Shown here piece after piece: positions 62,301 to 64,000 of a DNA stretch of 64,000 nt (positions are counted from its first letter, which is position 1; the number at the start of each line of letters is the position of its first letter). Location of the stretch: contig CM055728.1 of the NCBI GenBank assembly GCA_029465975.1, positions 7,598,689 to 7,662,688 on the forward strand, read 5' to 3'. The stretch comes from Dallia pectoralis. Lineage: Eukaryota > Chordata > Actinopteri > Esociformes > Umbridae. A program made the position numbers and the translations under genes. The notes under the pieces were generated by a model that saw only the letters and a list, made by a program, of their open reading frames with translations, made no database searches and was not told the origin of the DNA.

Positions 62301-63491
62301 CCGAGAGATGCATCTCTTCTGGTATGAGTTGGGAAAGTGATTTGTTTGGGAAGCGATGGAAATCAATAACCTTTTAGCCACTCAGATTAATGAGAGGCAA
62401 ATGTGCAGAGTCTCCCTCTCCCTCTCTGCCTTGTCTTTTACTGGCGCATGGAGAAGTGCAATTAAGGAAGAGGTTGGGAAAACTGTATTTGACGTGCATG
62501 ATAAATGATGGTCCCTTACAGACAGACAATGCGATTACAATGTTCGGAGTGGTGTGCATTTCGTACCCAGGCCCTGGCAGGCCAAACCCGAGCGTTACGC
62601 ACGTCCTTGACACGAGCAGTAGCCTCAATCGTCAGCTCTTGTGATGATTATTAGTCGTAATAATTATGAATGACTTACAGGCGATGATGACGGCAGTGAT
62701 TGAAATCTCTTCACCGACGTCCGTCCGTCCATTAATCTGTTGTCCGTCTGTAATGTATTGCAGCTGATCGGCTCGATTATTGGACGGCAAGGGACTAAGA
62801 TCAATGAGATCAGACAGGTGTCGGGAGCTCAGATCAAGATCGGCAGTCAGCTGGATGGAACCAGTGACCGGCATGTCACCATCACCGGCTCACCAATCAG
62901 CATCAACCTGGCCCAGTACCTTATAACTTCCTGGTAAGTCCATTGGACGATGCGGTTCTAGGCTCGCCAATCACAGAAGGGGGTGGGAACGAGTAAAAAG
63001 GTTCAATAGACTGCAATGAGGTCATTGTGTTGTGAATTATCGAATGCATACATGCAGTATATTGTGCGCTAATTCATTGCGATGTAATACATTGTATAAT
63101 ATAAAAAGTCAACCCCTTGTCTCTTCTCCGTAGTTTGGAGACGGCTAAATCCACGGCCCAGGCAGCGTCCATGGCCGGCCCAAACATGGCTGACCTCAAC
63201 ATGGCCTTCGCCCAGACCGCCTCCCCCGCCACCGCCCACCACTCAGCCTCCACCCTGGCAGCCATGGGCGCCCTCTCTCCCGCCCCTGTCATTGGCCATC
63301 CCTACGGCGCCCTGCCCTTCTCCGGCCTCCTGGGAGTCAAGTCGGTCCCCTTCCTGACTCTCTCCAGCCCCGCCCCACAGGTCGCCGTGACGGCGGCCCC
63401 CTCCCATGCCAACCTGGCGGCCTACACCACTAAAATCTCCTCAGCCAACTGCATCAAGAAGCCGGACAGACAGAAGTTTTCGCCGTACTGA
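38276..63491 (+). CDS. pcbp4: pcbp4, poly(rC)-binding protein 4 (13 coding exons)
   Basis: Joined exons give 458 codons plus TGA without frame errors. The product is a PCBP/alphaCP RNA-binding protein that binds C-rich single-stranded RNA through three KH domains: KH1 about residues 14-80 (loop G32-K-K-G35), KH2 about 98-166 (G116-K-G-G119), KH3 about 282-346 (G290-R-Q-G293). Family members act in mRNA stability, translation and splicing in nucleus and cytoplasm; mammalian PCBP4 is linked to p53-dependent growth control (known of the family, not seen here). PCBP4 rather than PCBP1-3 is favoured by TLTLRLLMHGKEVGSIIGK, the LETAKST junction after KH3, and the C-terminus ending KKPDRQKFSPY. It is longer than the roughly 400-residue mammalian protein, mainly in the KH2-KH3 linker and the Ala/Pro-rich tail. 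The start is ATG 38276, with A at -3 and alignment with the short PCBP4 N-terminus. All introns obey GT-AG. Several introns are swollen by minisatellites. Confidence 0.93.
38470..38592 (+). repeat. Retroelement 3'-tail fragment in intron 1
   Basis: CAGACCTCGGTCTCAATGTG then GATAAATAAAAGTTAAATAA is the kind of 3' end (…GGTCTCAATG…TAAATAAAGGTTAAATAAA) shared by many fish LINE/SINE copies. Only the tail is present. Confidence 0.5.
38839..38862 (+). CDS. pcbp4: pcbp4 exon 2 (microexon, residues 26-33)
   Basis: 24-nt microexon encoding EVGSIIGK, the KH1 helix up to the first half of the GXXG loop. Acceptor TTTTTAG, donor GTGAGA. A 24-nt exon at this place is a conserved PCBP gene feature. Confidence 0.9.
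39520..41494. repeat. 27-bp minisatellite in intron 2, about 73 copies
   Basis: Purine-rich unit GACTGACAAAGCAGGAAGAG followed by AGATAGA. Length variants near 39790, 40010, 40200, 40340, 40820-41050 and 41290 shift frames. The minus strand is open in three frames for up to 516 codons because the unit is 9 codons long and lacks stops; these are not genes. Confidence 0.97.
41495..41937. other. Intron 2 unique sequence
   Basis: Non-repetitive intronic DNA between two arrays; no exon recognised. Confidence 0.45.
41938..42838. repeat. ~19-bp GAGTGACTGACTGGCTACT minisatellite in intron 2
   Basis: About 46 units, variable length (15-27 bp) through gain or loss of internal GACT/GGCT tetramers. Built on a smaller GACT/GGCT repeat. 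Confidence 0.95.
42936..42968 (+). CDS. pcbp4: pcbp4 exon 3 (residues 34-44)
   Basis: 33-nt exon KGETVKRIREE, completing the KH1 GKKG loop and the following helix. Acceptor TTCCCAG, donor GTATCG. Phase 0. Confidence 0.9.
43980..44285 (+). repeat. Interspersed repeat tail in intron 3
   Basis: Ends with GACAATGAGAATTTGTTCTT then CCTAGTCAAATAAAGGTTAA, a 3' tail common to many fish retroelement copies. Only the last ~70 bp are confidently repeat-like; the left limit is uncertain. Confidence 0.45.
44634..44750 (+). CDS. pcbp4: pcbp4 exon 4 (residues 45-83)
   Basis: Encodes SSARVNISEGSCPERIITIT and the rest of KH1 to YKLEE. Acceptor ATTCAG, donor GAG|GTGAGA. Phase 0. Confidence 0.93.
44893..45115. 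repeat. 55-bp tandem repeat, 4 copies, intron 4
   Basis: Unit includes TTTTTACCTCTTCCTTAACA and TTGTGGCGTACAGCTGCTTT; copies are spaced exactly 55 bp (TACCT at 44901, 44956, 45011, 45066). Confidence 0.93.
45140..45470. other. Intron 4 unique block, possible conserved non-coding element
   Basis: Non-repetitive sequence with several TAAT-type motifs (GCTAATTAATCAAAC, AACTAATTAACATG). The texture resembles conserved regulatory DNA; needs comparison with other fish. Confidence 0.25.
45471..47877. other. Remaining intron 4 unique sequence
   Basis: About 2.4 kb without exons, tandem arrays or identifiable elements. Confidence 0.45.
47878..49665. repeat. 34-bp minisatellite in intron 4, about 50 copies
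   Basis: Homogeneous 34-bp unit TATACCCTTTATAACCCTAT plus GCTCTTTATACCCG from about 48230. The first 350 bp are a more diverged ancestral-looking form based on 12-16 bp TATACCCTTTATACCCGTA subunits. Sporadic shorter units occur at about 48480-48520, 48625-48645, 48885-48900 and 49000-49105. Confidence 0.97.
49778..49909 (+). CDS. pcbp4: pcbp4 exon 5 (residues 84-127)
   Basis: Linker DLTTLVANGTISS, then KH2 start KPPVTLRLVIPASQCGSLIG with loop GKGG. Acceptor CTCCACAG; donor GAG|GTTTGA lacks the usual A at +3 and G at +5, a weak splice site. Confidence 0.93.
50085..50265 (+). repeat. SINE-like fragment in intron 5
   Basis: AGCATAGTGGTCAAGAACGT followed by a B-box-like GGTTCTAATGG and a body CAACAAGGTGAACAAGCTCC. 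Similar in layout to 50909-51035. Confidence 0.4.
50909..51035 (+). repeat. SINE-like fragment in intron 5
   Basis: GTTAGCAAGGTGGTTTAGTG and the B-box-like CTGGTTCTAATCCTC (around 50963-50977), then CAGCGAGGTGAAAGC. A tRNA-derived repeat relic, not a tRNA gene. Confidence 0.45.
51204..51332 (+). CDS. pcbp4: pcbp4 exon 6 (residues 128-170)
   Basis: Second half of KH2: STGAQIQVAGDLLPNSTERG, VTISGSQESV, IQCVKLICTVILE. Acceptor TTTGCAG, donor GTAGGC. Confidence 0.95.
51333..52286. other. Intron 6 unique sequence
   Basis: No exon or named element. Confidence 0.45.
52287..52455. repeat. 21-bp minisatellite, 8 copies, intron 6
   Basis: Unit CTGTTCCAGTCCCGGGTACT plus G. A lone further copy, TTCCAGTCCCGGGTA, lies at 52554-52568 after the short interspersed fragment. 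Confidence 0.95.
52456..52551 (-). repeat. Interspersed repeat piece inside the 21-bp array
   Basis: AGCACTTTGAAAAGGGCTTC then AAATACATTTGATTGCTTGA is, in reverse orientation, related to the first part of the repeat at 17950-18185. It separates the last 21-bp unit from the rest. Confidence 0.5.
53472..53546 (+). CDS. pcbp4: pcbp4 exon 7 (residues 171-195)
   Basis: SPPKGATIPYRPSPSPGALL ISGNQ, the conserved linker directly after KH2 of PCBPs. Acceptor CCTCAG, donor GTGAGA. Confidence 0.93.
53738..54053. repeat. 31-bp minisatellite, about 10 copies, intron 7
   Basis: Unit GGGGTCATTTTTATTGTGTG followed by TCTGTAATTAT, with TTTTT/TTCTT/TTGTT and TCTG/TATG variants. Confidence 0.96.
54090..54330. 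other. Intron 7 unique block, possible regulatory element
   Basis: Non-repetitive, with two related AGA(C/T)ATGAAATTAA motifs at 54214 and 54250. The texture suggests constraint, unproven. Confidence 0.25.
54331..55807. other. Intron 7 unique sequence
   Basis: No exon or identifiable element. Confidence 0.45.
55808..56428. repeat. 25-bp minisatellite, about 25 copies, intron 7
   Basis: Unit CCACTGGCAGTAGACGGTGT plus ACTAA; very homogeneous, variants only GTAGAC/GCAGAC and TGGC/TGAC. Ends 280 bp before exon 8. Confidence 0.98.
56710..56781 (+). CDS. pcbp4: pcbp4 exon 8 (residues 196-219)
   Basis: VFEASDFAPHPLYSVSPNGL DLQP, part of the variable KH2-KH3 linker. Acceptor CATTTAG, donor GTGAGT. 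In-frame 72 nt, so it could be skipped without frame change. Family similarity is weak here; the call rests on frame and splice sites. Confidence 0.75.
56782..57765. other. Intron 8 unique sequence
   Basis: Includes GC-balanced, non-repetitive 57330-57560 (ATTATGGCCGCGGCGCAGAG, ACAATAAGGCTTTATGAGCA) that looks like possible regulatory DNA, and a G/A-rich tract 57545-57640. Confidence 0.35.
57766..58549. repeat. 22-24-bp minisatellite, about 33 copies, intron 8
   Basis: Unit TATGTATACACGCTACCTGC followed by TATA, TAAA, TTAA or TAA. Unit length varies by 1-2 bases at the TA-rich junction. Open frames on both strands (MYTRYLL) are artefacts. Confidence 0.97.
58807..58863 (+). CDS. pcbp4: pcbp4 exon 9 (residues 220-238)
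   Basis: SDFFQAYTVQNQYGIPHAE, like the AYTIQGQYAIP linker of PCBP2. Acceptor ATGCAG, donor GTATGA. In-frame 57 nt. Confidence 0.9.
58987..59068 (+). CDS. pcbp4: pcbp4 exon 10 (residues 239-266)
   Basis: LAKLHQLSMQQNMQTGSMCQ QTAAVLP plus the first base of Gly266. Matches the TKLHQLAMQQ linker of PCBPs. Intron 9 is only 123 bp. Donor GTAGGA; phase 1. Confidence 0.92.
59799..59851 (+). CDS. pcbp4: pcbp4 exon 11 (residues 266-283)
   Basis: Completes Gly266, then MDSNSHQTAQELLIPND, the conserved entry to KH3 (ELTIPND in paralogues). Acceptor CATTAG, donor GTAAGC. Confidence 0.93.
59852..61370. other. Intron 11, first part
   Basis: Unique intronic DNA with a short duplicated AGCCTGGGTTCTAGTT at 60611 and 60627. 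No exon seen. Confidence 0.45.
61371..61595. repeat. 22-bp minisatellite, about 10 copies, intron 11
   Basis: Unit TGTATAACAATGAATCGGTA plus AC, with GGTAAC/GGAAAC variants; last units diverged. Confidence 0.96.
61596..62763. other. Intron 11, last part
   Basis: A short GT run at 61891-61915. The non-repetitive block 62260-62520 (CTCAGATTAATGAGAGGCAA, AAGTGCAATTAAGGAAG) may be conserved regulatory DNA; unproven. Confidence 0.35.
62764..62933 (+). CDS. pcbp4: pcbp4 exon 12 (residues 284-340)
   Basis: KH3: LIGSIIGRQGTKINEIRQVS, GAQIKIGSQLDGTSDRHVTI, TGSPISINLAQYLITS, with two bases of Cys340. Acceptor TTGCAG, donor GTAAGT, phase 2. Confidence 0.97.
63134..63491 (+). CDS. pcbp4: pcbp4 exon 13 (residues 340-458, stop)
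   Basis: Begins LETAKSTAQAASM, directly after KH3. An Ala/Pro/Ser-rich tail follows, then LAAYTTKISSANCIKKPDR and the terminal QKFSPY before TGA at 63489-63491. The LETAKST start and KFSPY end are PCBP4-specific among paralogues. Confidence 0.96.
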
Positions 63492-63927
63492 TGCCGGGTC
63501 TGGCGCTTGTCTCTGCCTTCCTGTGAAGGCTGACATGGACAGCTATCTGCTATGACTACGTCTCTAATTACACCCTAGTCACTCCGTTGTGTCCTACACG
63601 GTGAATAGGGTGCTTTCCGCCATTTGCCCCATGTTCGTCCACTCACGACGCAATGTAGCCATATCTGCTGCCGGAGATATTGCGTTTGGTTGTTCTGCTG
63701 TACTATTCACCAGACGAAGAGACCAACAGGGGACTTTATCATAAGGTATACTCTACACAACACATATATATATATATATACACGACTTGTGAGTTCTCCA
63801 TAGACGTACGGACTGTTTTCACCTGCTGTCTTTGTTCTATTGTTATTTATCACTAATTAAAGGCACAGTCCTCATTTGGGAAATGCACTATCCTGGTCAC
63901 ATGAATTATGATCTTATTGTGATTGGT
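63492..63927 (+). other. pcbp4: pcbp4 3' UTR (partial)
   Basis: Non-coding sequence after the stop with a (TA) tract at 63766-63781. No canonical AATAAA was found; CTAATTAAAGG at about 63853 is a weak alternative. The transcript end may lie beyond the window. Confidence 0.6.
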
Positions 63928-64000
63928 CAAATTAGATATAGGCCAATTAGGTGCAGGCCAATTAGGCAGAGGTCAATTAGGTCTAGGCCAATTAGACATA
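63928..64000. repeat. Start of a ~16-bp tandem repeat, cut by window edge
   Basis: AGGCCAATTAGGTGC-like units recur about 4-5 times (CAATTAG spaced about 16 bp apart) up to the last base. Confidence 0.75.

Noticed and set aside
63074..63292. Minus-strand ORF opposite the last pcbp4 exon
   Set aside because: Shadow of the GC-rich Ala/Pro coding exon.

Overview
The window is a stretch of a teleost fish nuclear genome. The evidence is a multi-exon vertebrate gene with canonical GT-AG introns, a Rex3 (RTE-clade) LINE, Tc1-like and hAT-like DNA transposons, and interspersed fragments of types common in bony fish. One fragment (about 17.95-18.18 kb) resembles a repeat abundant in salmonids and pikes, but the order cannot be fixed from this sequence alone. 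No rRNA, functional tRNA, CRISPR array or prokaryotic-type operon is present.

The one cellular gene I can support is pcbp4, a poly(rC)-binding KH-domain RNA-binding protein, on the + strand. Thirteen coding exons (38276-63491) join without frame errors to 458 codons plus a stop. The product has three KH domains with intact GXXG loops (GKKG, GKGG, GRQG) and the PCBP4-type C-terminus ending RQKFSPY. The 3' UTR runs to or beyond the window end. Upstream non-coding exons were not identified with certainty.

The 38 kb upstream of the gene is repeat-dominated: (1) a near full-length Rex3 LINE on the minus strand (73-3352) with a 13-bp target-site duplication and a broken ORF; (2) a 3.8-kb, 27-bp-period minisatellite (3889-7659); (3) Tc1-like remnants at 13.2-14.0, 18.4-19.1 and 31.4-32.1 kb; (4) non-autonomous hAT-like elements with 8-bp target duplications at 20.18-20.81 and 22.90-23.42 kb; (5) a structurally complete, apparently young non-autonomous LTR element (25038-28403) whose two LTRs differ by one base and whose interior is a proline-rich repeat ORF without visible gag-pol; (6) more minisatellites of 45, 42, 36, 23, 17 and 32 bp period.

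The introns of pcbp4 also carry minisatellites: 27 and ~19 bp in intron 2, 55 and 34 bp in intron 4, 21 bp in intron 6, 31 and 25 bp in intron 7, 24 bp in intron 8 and 22 bp in intron 11. By my estimate tandem arrays occupy about a quarter of the window. Many have periods divisible by three, so they create long open frames on both strands that are not genes. The most interesting signals are the young gag-pol-less LTR element with its stacked peptide-repeat ORF, the extreme number of unrelated minisatellites in and around one gene, and an AT-rich array with an internally inverted two-unit block that can form hairpins.
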